NCBI GenBank assembly: GCA_013399305.1 | Contig: VXAI01000136.1 | Span: forward strand, 1,036,257-1,100,256 | Reading direction: 5' to 3' | Source: Rostratula benghalensis | Lineage: Eukaryota; Chordata; Aves; Charadriiformes; Rostratulidae | Length of the DNA stretch: 64,000 bases | Shown here: positions 12,250 through 23,581 of the stretch, in pieces | Numbering within the stretch: the first letter of the stretch is position 1 | How the letters are laid out: each line of letters begins with the position of its first letter | Made by a program: the position numbers and the translations under genes | Notes under the pieces: model-generated | What the model saw: the letters and a program-made list of their open reading frames with translations, nothing else | Databases searched by the model: none | Told to the model about the DNA's origin: nothing

Positions 12250-12312
12250 AAAATAAATATATATATTTATAATATGTGTATAAATATATATTAAAATATC
12301 TATATTTTAATC
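12250..12312. repeat. AT-rich low-complexity tract
   Basis: The tract consists almost wholly of A and T, with AAATATATATATTTATAATA-like runs and several short inverted repeats. It lies about 210 bases upstream of the exon E acceptor. Confidence 0.75.
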
Positions 12313-12523
12313 TAGCTCCATTCAGATAATTTGATTAAAATTGCCTTAAGCATGTGTTTCATGCTGAGTGACAAGTGTTAAAATCTAACAGAAAGAGTAA
12401 ATGTCAAAAGAAAAAAAATATTCAGGCCCTCTTAATTTTTCTGTTCTTGAGAGATTATTTGAATGCTTGCGAGCATAAATATCAACTGTTATGAGACTTC
12501 TTTTTGGTCTGTTTTTATTTTAG

Positions 12524-12609
12524 GCTAAAGAAATAATCCTGGCTAAGCAAAAAGTATCAACTTCAGTTAAATATTCTGACTGCAATACACCACAAAAAAA
12601 TGCAAGAAG
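12524..12609 (+). CDS. DNAAF11: DNAAF11 exon E (variable linker)
   Basis: The 86-base exon runs from a TTTTTATTTTAG acceptor to a GTAATT donor. It enters in phase 0 and leaves in phase 2, so 28 codons plus AG, completed by exon F to Arg. The product is a polar, Lys- and Ser-rich linker (AKEIILAKQKVSTS then VKYSDCNTPQKNAR) between the CS domain and the C-terminal tail. The matching part of mammalian proteins is poorly conserved in my memory, so support comes mainly from position, splice sites and exact phase continuity with D and F rather than residue identity. It sits after a 6.4 kb intron and before a 10.8 kb intron. Confidence 0.85.
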
Positions 12610-13744
12610 GTAATTCCTTTTTTTCTGTTGCACTAGTTTTATTTTTCGTCTGTCTGTTATTCACGTGCCAGAATGTATGCTTCTTATTGCGCTACGGCTG
12701 AAAGTATGAAAATATTGATTTGTATAGAATAAAACCATGTCCTAAAGCTTTAGACTAATGGCCTGTCTGGTGCTGTTGATAACGTGATTTGCTCCAATAG
12801 CAGAGCCAAAAAAGCACTTATTTCTTTTGGTCATTTGTTTTTTTTCCCATCAGCTCATTCAGATTATTAAACTGATATACACCAAACCTAAATCACCTAC
12901 TGAGAATTGCCTCGGCGGAGCTCCTTGCTGCATATCTCAAGTCTGAAAACCATTTAGAAAGCAATGATTTTAAATCCCTCTCATGAGTGTATTTGCTCCC
13001 TGGTATGGAGGTTGAAATACTGCAATAATAACTAGGTTCAAAAAGCAATTTTGCCATGTTTTATAGCATAGATCCGTCCTATTAAATGTCCCGTAAACTC
13101 CAGCTCTTGAAATCCTGCAGGTAATGCCTTGGCAGAAGCAAGCAAATATCAGTGATGCACAGTTTTTTGGTTTTACTCTGGTGTTAATAGCCATTGCTGT
13201 AGATAGACAGTAGGGTTGGTGGACACTTGGCCTAAATACAGTTACTATGGTATATCTTTTAATCTCTTGCTGTAGACAATGTTGTTCATTCCAGAAGAAG
13301 ACACAGTAACAAGGAAGTTTGTTAAGCTGTTTACCTTTTATATCTGAAGTGTCAACATTGGTTTCCCTATTTGATTTCATTGTGGCAGATGTTGATGGAA
13401 AGACTAAGCAGTCAGTAAAAAATAGCATTATGGAACATGGGTATTCTTCTTGGTCTCAGCATTTAGGAGATTGGCAAAGCTGGTCTGCAAGCATCAGTTG
13501 TCGTTAATTCTGCCTTTGATTTCTTGTTTTTAATAAAGATGAGGCATGAGTTCTTTTTTGGAATGACCTGCATGATGAGAAGACAGGAGGGCGACTTGCA
13601 AGTGTTTTTTTCAGATTCCTAATGAGCCACAAGCACTGCACCCCCCTGCCCTGAGGCAGCAGTGATTACAGTAGTGCACCATCTTGATTACTGAGTACTT
13701 AAAATATATTTAACAGCTTCAAGCCAAATCGGGGATACTTACTC

Positions 13745-15152
13745 TCCATGGTATTGGAAAAGTCTCGGCAGTCAGGTGAAATCCCTGGTGACTGTAAAAA
13801 GGGAAACATATCACACATTTTTAATGGTTACAAAGGAGGACCCTGGGCTCTGTCAGCATCATCCCTGTGCCTGGGGATATCATAGAACAGATCCTCCTAG
13901 AAGCTCTGCTAAAGCACAGGGAGGACAGAGAGGTGATTCTAGACAGCCAGCATGGCTTCACCAAGGGCAAGTCCTGCCTCACCAACCCAGTGGCCTTTTC
14001 TTATGGAATGACTACATCACAGGACAAAGGAAGAACCATGGATGTCAGCTACCTGGGCTTCTGTAAGGCCTTCGACACAGTTCCCCCAGTCTCTCTAGAG
14101 TGCAGACATGGATCTGATGGGTGGATTGTTTGGTGGGTAAGAAATTGGCTGGATGGTCACATCCAGAGGGTAGTGAGCAAGGGTTCAACGTCCAGATCAC
14201 GACTGGTGACAAGCTGTGTCCCTCAGAGGTCCATACTGGGACCAGTACAGTTCAATATCTTCATCGGTGACATAGTGGGACTGAGTGTACCCTCAGCAAG
14301 TTTGTGGATGACAGGAAGCTGAGTGGTGCTGTTGACACATGAGGAACAGGATGCTGTCCAGAGGCCATCTGGACAGGCTCAAGAAGTGGGCCCATGTGAA
14401 CCTCGTGAGGTTCAACAAGACCAAGTGCACCCTGGGTCAGGGCAGTCCCCGCTATCAGTACAGGCTGGGGGGTGAAGGGATCGTGAGTAGCCATGCCATG
14501 AAGGATGTGAGGGTACCTGTGGATTAAAAACTGGACAGGAGTCTACATCGTGCACTTGCAGCTCAGAAAGCCAACCATATCCTGGGCTGCATCCAGAGAA
14601 GTGTGGCCAGCAGCTTGAGGGAGGGAATTCTGTCCCTTTACTCTGCTGAAAGCCCACCTGGAGTACGGCACCCAACCCTGGAGCCCTCAGCACAGGAAGG
14701 ACATGGACCTGATGGAGCAAGTCCAGAGGAGACCACAAAGATGATCAGGGGGCTGGAGCAGCTCTGCTATGAGGACAGCCTGGAGAGAGTTGGGGTTGTT
14801 CAGCCTGGAGAAGAGAAGGCTGTAGGGAGACCTTATTACAGCCTTGCAGTTCTTAAAGGGTTTTTATAAGAAACATGGATAGTAATTATTTTAAACTAAA
14901 AGAGTCAAGACTTAGATCAGATAGAAAAATGAATTATTTTTTTTTCACAGAGGGTGGTGAAACACTGGCCCAGGTTGCCCAGAGAGGTGGTAGATGCCCC
15001 ATGCCTGGAAATACTCAAGATCAGACTGGACAGGGTTCTGAGGAACCTGACCTAGTTGAAGATGACCCTACTTATTGCAGGAGGGGTGAGCTAGGTGACA
15101 TTTAAAGGTCACTTCCAACCCAAACTCTTCTATGATTCTATTCTATAATTCT
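13745..15152 (+). pseudogene. CR1 LINE copy with broken reverse-transcriptase ORF
   Basis: A 5'-truncated CR1 of about 1.4 kb. The frame at 13867-14322 encodes reverse-transcriptase blocks: [30 protein letters not shown], then a [17 protein letters not shown] block and FNIFIGDIV. The catalytic FVDD (normally F/Y-A-D-D) is at 14301-14312 in a different frame, so a frameshift separates it from the upstream blocks. The 3' part has the usual CR1 untranslated blocks and ends with TCACTTCCAACCCAAACTC and a TTCTATGATTCTATTC tail (15105-15145). CR1 elements copy themselves by target-primed reverse transcription; this one is dead. Confidence 0.92.
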
Positions 15153-16295
15153 AGTTTACGAAAGAAATGGTTCTTTCCCACAGAAGAGCAGCTGAAACTT
15201 CAGGCACATTAAATCAGTTAAAAGAAATGTCTTGGCTTTTTTCCAGGAGAAAAATAAAATCTATTAGAAAACTGACATTATCTCTCTTCCAAATCAAAAG
15301 AATTGGCAACTTGTGGCTTAGGAATATATGTTTCCTTAGAACCCTCTGTGCTCCATTACTTTTGGCTACACAGTAAATGTTTAAATAGAAATAATAAATG
15401 GAATGTGGAAGTAGTGGAAGTAATAATGTGAAATGTTCCCCTTTCCTACTCACTATTAATGTAATAATACTCCATGGCATAGCAAAACTCGAAGAATTTC
15501 TGTTTGATTTCAATGCAGTTTCAAGTAATTATGAATGTGTTTACTGTGGATTTTGAAGTAAAACCAGATATTTTATTAAAATATTACAGGGATATATATC
15601 ACAAAATTAGAAGTAGGAAAAAAGACTTTTGAAATACGAATTTTACTAAAAATAGTAACTTTTGACCTCTTTGGTTGAAAAATCGCTGAGTAGCCAGATG
15701 CTAAAAATCTGCTGAGTAGTTGTCTCCTAGATTACAGCAGAACATTCATTATTGTGATTACACTTGACAGCTACAGATGTCCTAGCTAAATGCTCTCAGA
15801 CCTGTAATCTGCTAAGCTTTAATGTAGTGCTTTAAATTTCTGTAACTCTTGTTGGCCAGATTACAGGGTGATGCTGCCATTACTTCTGCCACATGGGGGA
15901 TGTCTGCTGTGGCTGTGTACAAAACTGTATGCCAGACCTTCAAAGAGATATGTTTCTGTGGGAGTAATCTGAGTGATCTATTCTACTTGTAAAGCCTCTG
16001 TTAATATTGCTGCTGAGTGTGCCAGTCTTTATGCTGACTGGCCCAGCAATTCATCAGAGAGGTACGAAGCTGAGGTCGCCACAGTCGAAATTCTTGGTGA
16101 AATTCATACTGGAAATTTTTAAGAGTAACAGATGAAGTCCACAGTCCTTCTCTCACACCCTCAGCTTTAGACTGTTCTTCCTTTAACACATGGCAAAATA
16201 AACCAAAATGAAATTAAACTCAAAATGTCCCCTATAGGGGAAAATTCCTCCAGTAAACCAGTAAAGAAAGATAGGAATACAGGAGACATACCTTT

Positions 16296-16462
16296 TTCTT
16301 TGTGGTTTTCTTGTTGGTGAGTTGTGGTTTCTTTTGTTGGGTTTGTTTTGTTTGGTTTTTGTGGGGGGCATTTTTTTCTTGGGCTGTGGGGTTTTTAGGT
16401 TGTTTTGTTTTGTGTTGTGTTTTTTTTTGTTTTTTGTTTGTTTGGGTTGGTTTTTTTTTTAA
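16296..16462. repeat. T/G-rich low-complexity tract
   Basis: Runs of T broken by G, such as GTTTGTTTTGTTTGG and GTTTTGTTTTGTGTTGTG, ending with T10. The open frame at 16302-16529 (Phe/Val/Trp-rich) is only this composition translated. Confidence 0.8.
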
Positions 16463-19263
16463 TGTGGAACTTCATATAGACGGGTTGAGAAATACAGCCA
16501 GAGAAATGCATTACCTTAAAGAGGCATAGGAATGGAGCAGTGATTTCTAGGGTACTTCACAAAGCAGAATCAAAACCAAATCAGCAAGTTCTTGTCTATA
16601 CACAATTTGTAATGGAATAAGGAATGTAGGGTAGAGGTGGTTTCTGTGTGAGTAGTTTAATCACTGGAAATCTGTCTGCTCTAAGTGTCTTTCTCCTTTT
16701 GGCTAAGTAACAGTGTGCTGGTTGACTAAGCCAGCCAGTGCTATAGAAAACATTGTGTAAGGTTAGAGATCTGACTTACATTCTACTGGAATCAGTTCTT
16801 CCTGGCACTAGGCAATTTACTTTAAAAAGTATTTAATTTGGAGGGGGGTGGAGGGTAGGGGGTGGGAGGAGCTTTGTTTGCTGTGGGGTATTTTTGTTTG
16901 GGTTTTTTCATCCAGATTCTTAAAGGGAAAACGAAAGAAAAACAGGCTGCTGGAATATTCACCACTGTCTGCTGGTCCACCTACAAATGCTTTTGAGCAG
17001 GCTACCCAGTCTGAGAGAAACTTGGGAGAGACAGTAAATATATTAAATGCCTGTAAGTTATGTTGATCTTGAGGTCGAGAAAACATGGATGTTTTTAATA
17101 CTCTATTGGATTTTAATTCCAACTTTTCTCTGGCAAACTTGTCATCATAAGACTCATTAGCAGAACTCTTTTTTATGGTTTGCAGTTTCACAGCGACGAG
17201 CAAGCGTTAATTTACTTTCCTTGGAGAACTTTTTGGGTTTAGTTGAGCTTTTTTCATTTATTAATGAGCAAAAAAAAAAAAAGACCAATTATTAAAAAAA
17301 ACTCTACACTTGAGACATTATTGCTAAAGACGAGACCTATTGCAAAATGCTAATTTACTGGATGATCCTGATTTAACTTGGTTCATTTTGGTGGAGAAGG
17401 TGCAAAGAAAAACTTTGTGGGAGAAATTTGTTGATTTAAGGGTAAGAATCTTTCTTCGGGAGTAAGAAGTCCTGATTTGGATCCTTGAAAGACTCCTTGT
17501 GAAGCGTGGAAATAACCCCTTCCTTTCCACAGACTTAATGGCTGAGGATCTCTCCCAGTCTTACATTTCTAGTTACAGAGAGGATAGAGGTGGGACAAGC
17601 TGGAAAGAACAGAGTTTCATGTTGCAAAGAGAAATACGGTAGAACAAAATTAATAATCTCTTTAAGACTAGGAGTGTGAGGTACATTGAGGTCAGAAACT
17701 GAATGGAGCTGTGGACAAACAAACCCAAAAGAACTGCAAGAAGATTTATGTGGCCTTTCAAAACCCAAATTCACCTTCACTTCTATGCCTAAACCAAGCA
17801 CAAATAGTTCAACCTGAAGAAAGCTAAGCACATCTGAAGTGTGCCTGTGTGACAGAAGAATAAATGTGTGGAAAGATCACAAATGGAAAATCAGTTCCTA
17901 ATTCTATTGAGATGTCATGTTTGCCTTCTATAAATACCTGGGAGTAGATCATAAATCTTGAGAGTTGAATAGATTTGCAGAAGTAATATTTTCAGGCTAA
18001 ATAGTTTTTTAGCTGTCACGAAGACACTGAGAATTTTTTACAATCCAAGTTACAATTTCTGGGAAAGGGGGAATCATAGGAGTTTTAATTTAATTGACTT
18101 GTTAAATAGAAAGTGGAGTCAGGTATGACTAAGCAACATACTTAAAAGGCTTTTTACTCAAGTTAGTCTTAAAGTCTAGATTCATTTGCATTCTTATGGA
18201 GGTCTAGAGCTAATCAAAGTAGAGGTTATACATCTCCATCATTTGACTAATGAGATGAACAAAAGATGGAGTGGCTAAGAAGTGATTTGAAAATTAATTT
18301 GCACATACAGGCATCTGGCAATCCATATCTGTAATAAGGGCAAGGAGACTTCAGAAATGGGCCCTTCTGGAGAAGAGCAACCTCAAGAACAGTGTTCAGT
18401 TAACTCTTGATTACTACAATCCAGCTGTCCATATCAGAGAAGGACGAGACTGAGGGAGAGAAGTATTTTAAAGTGTCTTTGTAACATTCCATAACTTTGG
18501 AAACACAGTCTTAACATCTAGTTAGAACTAAGGGTGTTTTCAGTGCAAGCTTCTCCACAGGAACTGACAAATTTAACAGTGCTTTTTGGTTTTTCTGGGT
18601 TAATCAGGGAGTGAAAATAAGGTGATATCATAGCCAGACCTAGAAATTTAGGATCAATTTGCATATTGCAAATGTTGGAGCATATTGCTTGCTAACAGAT
18701 AACATTAGTTTGAAGTTGGGTATCTTGAGGTGACTGTGCAAAAGATGGTAAGGGATGGAATAGTGAAGTTGAAAATGCCATGGTGACTATGATTTTCTGT
18801 TTAACTTTTAGAAACTTGTGTGTTAGTATTATGTACATTTTTAATCCAATGAACCCTATTTGTTAGATGTATAGAACAGAATGACCCAGACATCATCAGT
18901 CTTTTATTTATCAGAACTTTTTACTAGTGATTTATTAGTTCTTCTTGATTGCAGTTCAGTCCTTGAAAAATGAATTCGATTCTGCCAACTGTTTATTCAC
19001 ATCTTCCCAATAATCCACTGATCCCGAAGACTGCAGTCATAGCTTCATTTCAGATTAAATCTATATAGAGAGATTTGAAAGGCCTCTTGTGCAGTGAAAG
19101 AAGTATTAGTATTCCAAGTATCTATAAAACCATGATTATTTGCTTAGATTACCTAGTATATATTTCTAAGTCTGCATTTCCAAAAGTTGAGACCAGAGTG
19201 AGACGTTGGCCAGTGTCAGACATTCACCATCAGTTTTTAACACATATCAATGTGTTTATCTAA

Positions 19264-19307
19264 AGATAAAGATCTTTATCTAATGATAAAGATAAAGATC
19301 TTTATCT
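19264..19307. repeat. Paired 18-bp perfect palindromes
   Basis: AGATAAAGATCTTTATCT occurs at 19264-19281 and again at 19290-19307, each its own reverse complement, separated by AATGATAA. The neighbouring bases (TTTATCTA before, AAAGATCTGT after) are partial extra copies. GATAA and TTATC appear several times, which matches the GATA-factor core, but function is not shown. Confidence 0.85.
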
Positions 19308-20464
19308 AAAGATCTGTCTTTCTCCAAGGTCTCAAATAAGATACCATTCTATATATTGAAATCACTTCATTTTATTTTACAAGCAAAGGATTTATTAGTA
19401 CTTTTTCTAAGATGGTAATAACTTGTGCTGTTTCATTCACGATTTTAAAAGCCTGGAAAAAGTGTCTCTCCAAAGCTGGTGGTTGTGACTTGTAAATATC
19501 TTTGGAAATCCTGGTGCCAAAAGGAAACTTTCAATCAAATGTCGAAACCCCACATATTCTGGATCAAACATATGAGAAATCTTAAGCAATCTAAATTTTA
19601 TTGAAATTCAGAAGTTGAAACAGGGGAATGTAGCTGTCAAATCATTAAAATATCAAATATGGGGATTAAGGATTGTGTGAACAAAAGTGTAAATTATAAA
19701 AAAATATCAAATTATCAGATACGTGCTCTGTCACACACCAGATTGTTCAGCAGGCTGCTATAGTTATGCAAAATGGAAGGACTTTGTGAAGTCTTTTCCT
19801 TTTCCTTTTGAAATACATTGTTGAGCTACACACAGATAGAAATAGCCTTTCAAAAGGAAAAAAAAATGCCAAGAGAGAAAAAAAAAATAATTCAGTATTA
19901 TTTAGTTTGTATGGTGCTGTAGTCTTTAGACCATAACTTTCACTTGAGTAGAGAGCGCTCAGCAGCAGGTAGCAGTGCCAAAAGCTGAACTTTTTTTTTT
20001 TTTACCTGAAACTGAAAGAATTTGCAAACACTGAGATTTCCAGAAATGTGCTGTAGCTGGTCCTGCAAGAAGTATTACTGTTTCCATCACTGTTGTCTTC
20101 CTGATACTCATGGAAGAGCTTCAGCAACAAGATTACTTTTATTCTGCTAAGCAGAATTACATAGAAAAAGTGTTTAGATGCCTTAAAACTCATTCTCTCT
20201 TCCAAAAATTTTCAGGTGGTTATTCCTGACCTCATCAATGCCTCTTTTTGCACAGATTATGTGACGAGAGGAGCAGATTCTCAGCAGATGTGTGTGTTGC
20301 AGCTGCACTGACTTCAGCACAACTGAGTCCTATTCTCAGCCAAATCCTTGTGTCTCAGTAGTTGAGATAGCACTGTGAAGCTTTACTAAACAAGTGCAGA
20401 ATATTTTATCATGTGCATATAAGGACATAAAAATACACTTCCTTCCTGGAAAAAAAAATTAAAA

Positions 20465-20720
20465 ATCATAGAATCATAGAAACACAAGGGTGGAAAGCAC
20501 CTAGAACCCTCCTCCTGTCACTAATACTACTAAGCTACTGAATCATATTTTGTAGCATCTCATCCAAACACTTCTCCAACACTGCCAGGGACGATGACTC
20601 CACCACCTCTCTGGGCAGGCCATTCCAGTGCCTGACCACTCTTGGAGAGAAGAAGTTTTTCCTGACATCTGCTCTGAATCTCATCTAATCAACCCTGCTT
20701 CTCAGTCTTTCTTATTGTGG
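20465..20720 (-). mobile_element. CR1 3' end, minus orientation
   Basis: The left edge is ATCATAGAATCATAG, the reverse complement of the CR1 tail repeat. It is followed by reverse-complement blocks CTCCACCACCTCTCTGGGCA, GGCCATTCCAGTGCCTGACC and AAGAAGTTTTTCCTGACATC. It is a decayed copy whose right edge is approximate. Confidence 0.85.
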
Positions 20721-22723
20721 GTTGCTAATAGCAACTGTCTTGGTAACACGTGCTGATCACATTTTGAGAATGGTGAAGCATACAAACCTTTCACAGCACG
20801 TGGATGTGGACTGTTGCTTGTGACACTCACTGTTCATTCACTTCTGGTATACTGAAGTTTACTCTGCTACCAAGCAACAAGCTAGTCAAATTCCATACAG
20901 TTTACTGTGTTTGCATGACTAGAAATTTGTACCATTTTAGAGCCTTTGAACAAATGTAGAATATCACCGCTAATTAAAATTCTACAAATCAAGGAAAGTT
21001 TTTTTCTACCATGTGAGGGAAGCACAGGCTGAGACTAATTAATTTTTATATTTGTGCTTTTTCAGCTTTTTCTGAGGTGGCTCAGATTAGTGATTAGATT
21101 GAGATTCTGGACGTGCTGTGCTCTCTTTGGAATCTCCTCAACAACTACTGATAAAGTGATTCCATGTCACAGCGTATTTCATAAACTACACAGGAAACAA
21201 AAATGTTTTTTACCTTGAGGATGAGCATTTTCTAAACTGTTGTGACAAAGTGAATCCACTTTTATTTCAATTAACTATGTAGTGTGAGGAAAAAATCTAG
21301 CTTTATAAATGAAGGACATTTAGGGCAAAGAAGTAAGAGTTTTCTTGCATCTCTCTTTATTACCCATAGAATTCTCCTCTGAGTAATTTTTGTTTACTTG
21401 TGTCATTTTTTGGAAAAGATTATCTAAATTATTAAAGCAGGGTGCTTCTCTGGTCATTTTCCACTCAGCAAAATGAGCAAATAATTCCTGTAGCCCAGGA
21501 AAAATCTAATGTTGTAAAGCCAAAAGAGGTGGCTGGGCTGGTCACCTCTTCTGTTGGTGATGCTTTCCTCAGCGTAGCACAGAAAGAGAGGAGCATAAAT
21601 TCCCACAAATCCCTCTGTACCTCTCCTCCACTGGGCCAGAGATCCTGCACTGGTGTGGGCTGGGATGTCTGCTCAGATCTCAGGGAGTCTTGATGGAGAA
21701 GCACTGGTAGAATTTGGAAGCTCCTTGGCAAAGCTCTCTTTTTGTTCTAACAACTAAAGATGGTGTGGTTTCCGTTCAAAATCTTGTCACAGACTTTAAT
21801 GACATATTTTCATTACCTGTATTGTCATCAAAGAAATGCATTCTTTCATCCATTGGCTTTGCTACTTTTTTGTTTGTTCTAGTTCTCATGCATTTTTCTG
21901 ATCTCCTGGGTAAACATGTAGTTTTCTTTCTCACACCTTTGAAGAGTAACGCACTGTCTTTTATAATGCTAAGCCTGGAACTTTGACCCAAAGTAGCACT
22001 CAGTAAAAAATGAAAATTAGTAGGAAGATGTACAAACTGTTTGGGAAATTGCAGAAGTTAGAACATAAATTTACAATTCAATTTCCATGTTGCCATTTCC
22101 CCTTTAAACAGTCACAAATTACTTGAAAACACACTAGATTTTTCCATTTAATTGTTGAGCTCCTCCATTCAAAAACAACAGCAGCTTTAGAGCTGCCAGA
22201 CAGAAAGAATACTTCAAATCTTTGATCATGATGTGGTGTGGATAGGTTGCCTTAATGAGTGGACAGTAGACATTTCTAAGTGTGATCTAAAAGAATGTCC
22301 TTAATAGCAATAGACTCAATTCTCTAATAGCTCTGACCTTTCTTATACCTAAGAATACTTAATCTTATACTTAAAAATTAACTGGATAAAGAAAGAAAAA
22401 GCAATTATACTAAAAAACCCCTGTCTTACATCAAAAGACAACCATTTGTAATGTGATACCAGCAATCACCATGTTCTGATATAAAGCAAATTATAGATGG
22501 CAAAAATGAACTTTTGCTGTTTGTAGGCTAAGGAGTCTTTTGTACAAAATCTTAGACATTTTGTTGTACCTCTCTGTGTTTACAAAGTTTGTTTTTTTTT
22601 TAAAGAATCAAATTTCATTAATAAGGACTCTTTATCTTTGTGTAACAGTAACAACTCTCACACTTAATTCAACAAGTTTATAAACAGGCACCCCAAATAC
22701 TTCTTTTTGTCATTGAAAGTGTC

Positions 22724-23358
22724 ACTGTTGGAGAGCAGCTCTGAGGAGCCCAACCTGGGAGTCCTGGTGACAACAGGATGACCATGAGCAAGCCATGTAC
22801 CCAGGTGGCCAAGAAGGCCAATGGCTTCCCGGGGTGCATGAGGAAGAGTGTGATGAGCAGGTCAAGGGAGGTCATCCTGCTCCTTTACTCTGTCCTGGGG
22901 AGTCCCCATCTGGAGTACTGTGTCCAGATCTGGGCTCCCCAGTTCAAGAAGGAAAGGGCACTACTGGAGAGGGGCCTGGAGCAAGTCTCTTGTGAGGAAA
23001 GGCTGAGGGACATGGGTCTTTTCAGTCTGGAGAAGACTGATCAAAACCTAGAAATACTTAAAGGGTGGGTGTCAAGAGGAAGGGGCCGGTCTTATTTCAG
23101 TGGTGCCCAGTGACAGGACAAGAGGAACTTGTGCATAAGAAACTCCATCTAAACATGAGGAGGAACTTCATTTTGACAGTGGCAGTGCTCTGGCAGGGGC
23201 TGCCCAGAGAGGTGGTGGAGTCTCCTTCTCTGGAGACATTCCAACCCCTCCTGGACACCTTCCTGTGTGATCTCCTCTGGGAGGACCTGCTTTGGCAGGG
23301 GGGCTGGACTAGATGATCTCCAGAGGTCCCTTCCAACCCCAAATCATTATTCTGTGAT
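22724..23358 (+). mobile_element. CR1 copy abutting the last DNAAF11 exon
   Basis: A well-preserved CR1 3' segment: GAGAGCAGCTCTGAGGAGCC, CTGGAGTACTGTGTCCAGAT, TTGTGAGGAAAGGCTGAGGG, GGACCTGCTTTGGCAGGGGG, GATGATCTCCAGAGGTCCC, TTCCAACCCC and ATTATTCTGTGAT. It ends only about 36 bases before the exon F acceptor. It belongs to the same subfamily as 4077-4616. The open frames here (for example 22778-23113 and 23065-23316) are CR1 by-products. Confidence 0.92.
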
Positions 23359-23394
23359 ATTAAGTTTATCCCATTTGTTTTCCTCTTGTTTTAG
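23359..23394 (+). promoter_or_regulatory. Short splice-acceptor region of exon F
   Basis: Only about 36 bases lie between the CR1 tail and the exon. They contain a pyrimidine tract (ATTTGTTTTCCTCTTGTTTTAG). Possible branch-point adenines are in GATATTAAG or GTTTATC at about 23357-23370. The exact branch point cannot be told by eye. Confidence 0.6.
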
Positions 23395-23581
23395 GAGCGT
23401 ACAAGTTGAGAAATTAGAAGTGGATCCCAGTAAATATTCATTCCCTGACGTGACAAAGATAATCCAAGAAAAGGACCGAATTGGGCAGGGACCTATCAGG
23501 CTACAGCCAGAGAAGATTAGAGAGACTAAGAAGAGTTATGATGAGCTTGAAAATGATGAAGATGTTCCTCCCTTAATTTGA
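23395..23581 (+). CDS. DNAAF11: DNAAF11 terminal coding exon F with stop
   Basis: The exon starts after a pyrimidine-rich TCCTCTTGTTTTAG acceptor. Its first base completes Arg with exon E, and 61 codons follow to TGA at 23579-23581. It encodes SVQVEKLEVDPSKYSFPDVT, then a charged region, and ends in the acidic motif NDEDVPPLI. KLEVDPSKxSFPDVT and the final VPPLI are recognisable family features. The charged middle (QEKDRIGQGPIRLQ) is likely disordered. Only about 36 bases separate this acceptor from the 3' end of a CR1 copy, so the branch point must lie in that short gap or in CR1-derived sequence. Confidence 0.95.

Larger units (their letters stand above)
6098..12523 (+). other. DNAAF11 intron D-E
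   Basis: A 6.4 kb intron with one CR1 copy (about 8625-9326). The stretches 6098-8624 and 9327-12523 show no gene, RNA or transposon I can name. An AT-only stretch at about 12250-12310 is low-complexity. Confidence 0.7.
12610..23394 (+). other. DNAAF11 intron E-F
   Basis: The largest intron in the window at 10.8 kb. It holds a 1.4 kb CR1 with reverse-transcriptase sequence, a T/G-rich tract, a pair of palindromes, a minus-strand CR1 and a plus-strand CR1 next to the last exon. The stretches 12610-13744, 15153-16295, 16463-19260, 19312-20464 and 20721-22723 hold nothing I recognise. Confidence 0.75.

Noticed and set aside
12970..13428. 152-codon minus-strand open frame inside the DNAAF11 intron
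   Set aside because: No domain recognised and no supporting splice or promoter signal; probably chance.
13867..14322. 151-codon plus-strand open frame as a host gene
   Set aside because: It is the reverse-transcriptase region of a CR1 element, and its catalytic motif falls in another frame.
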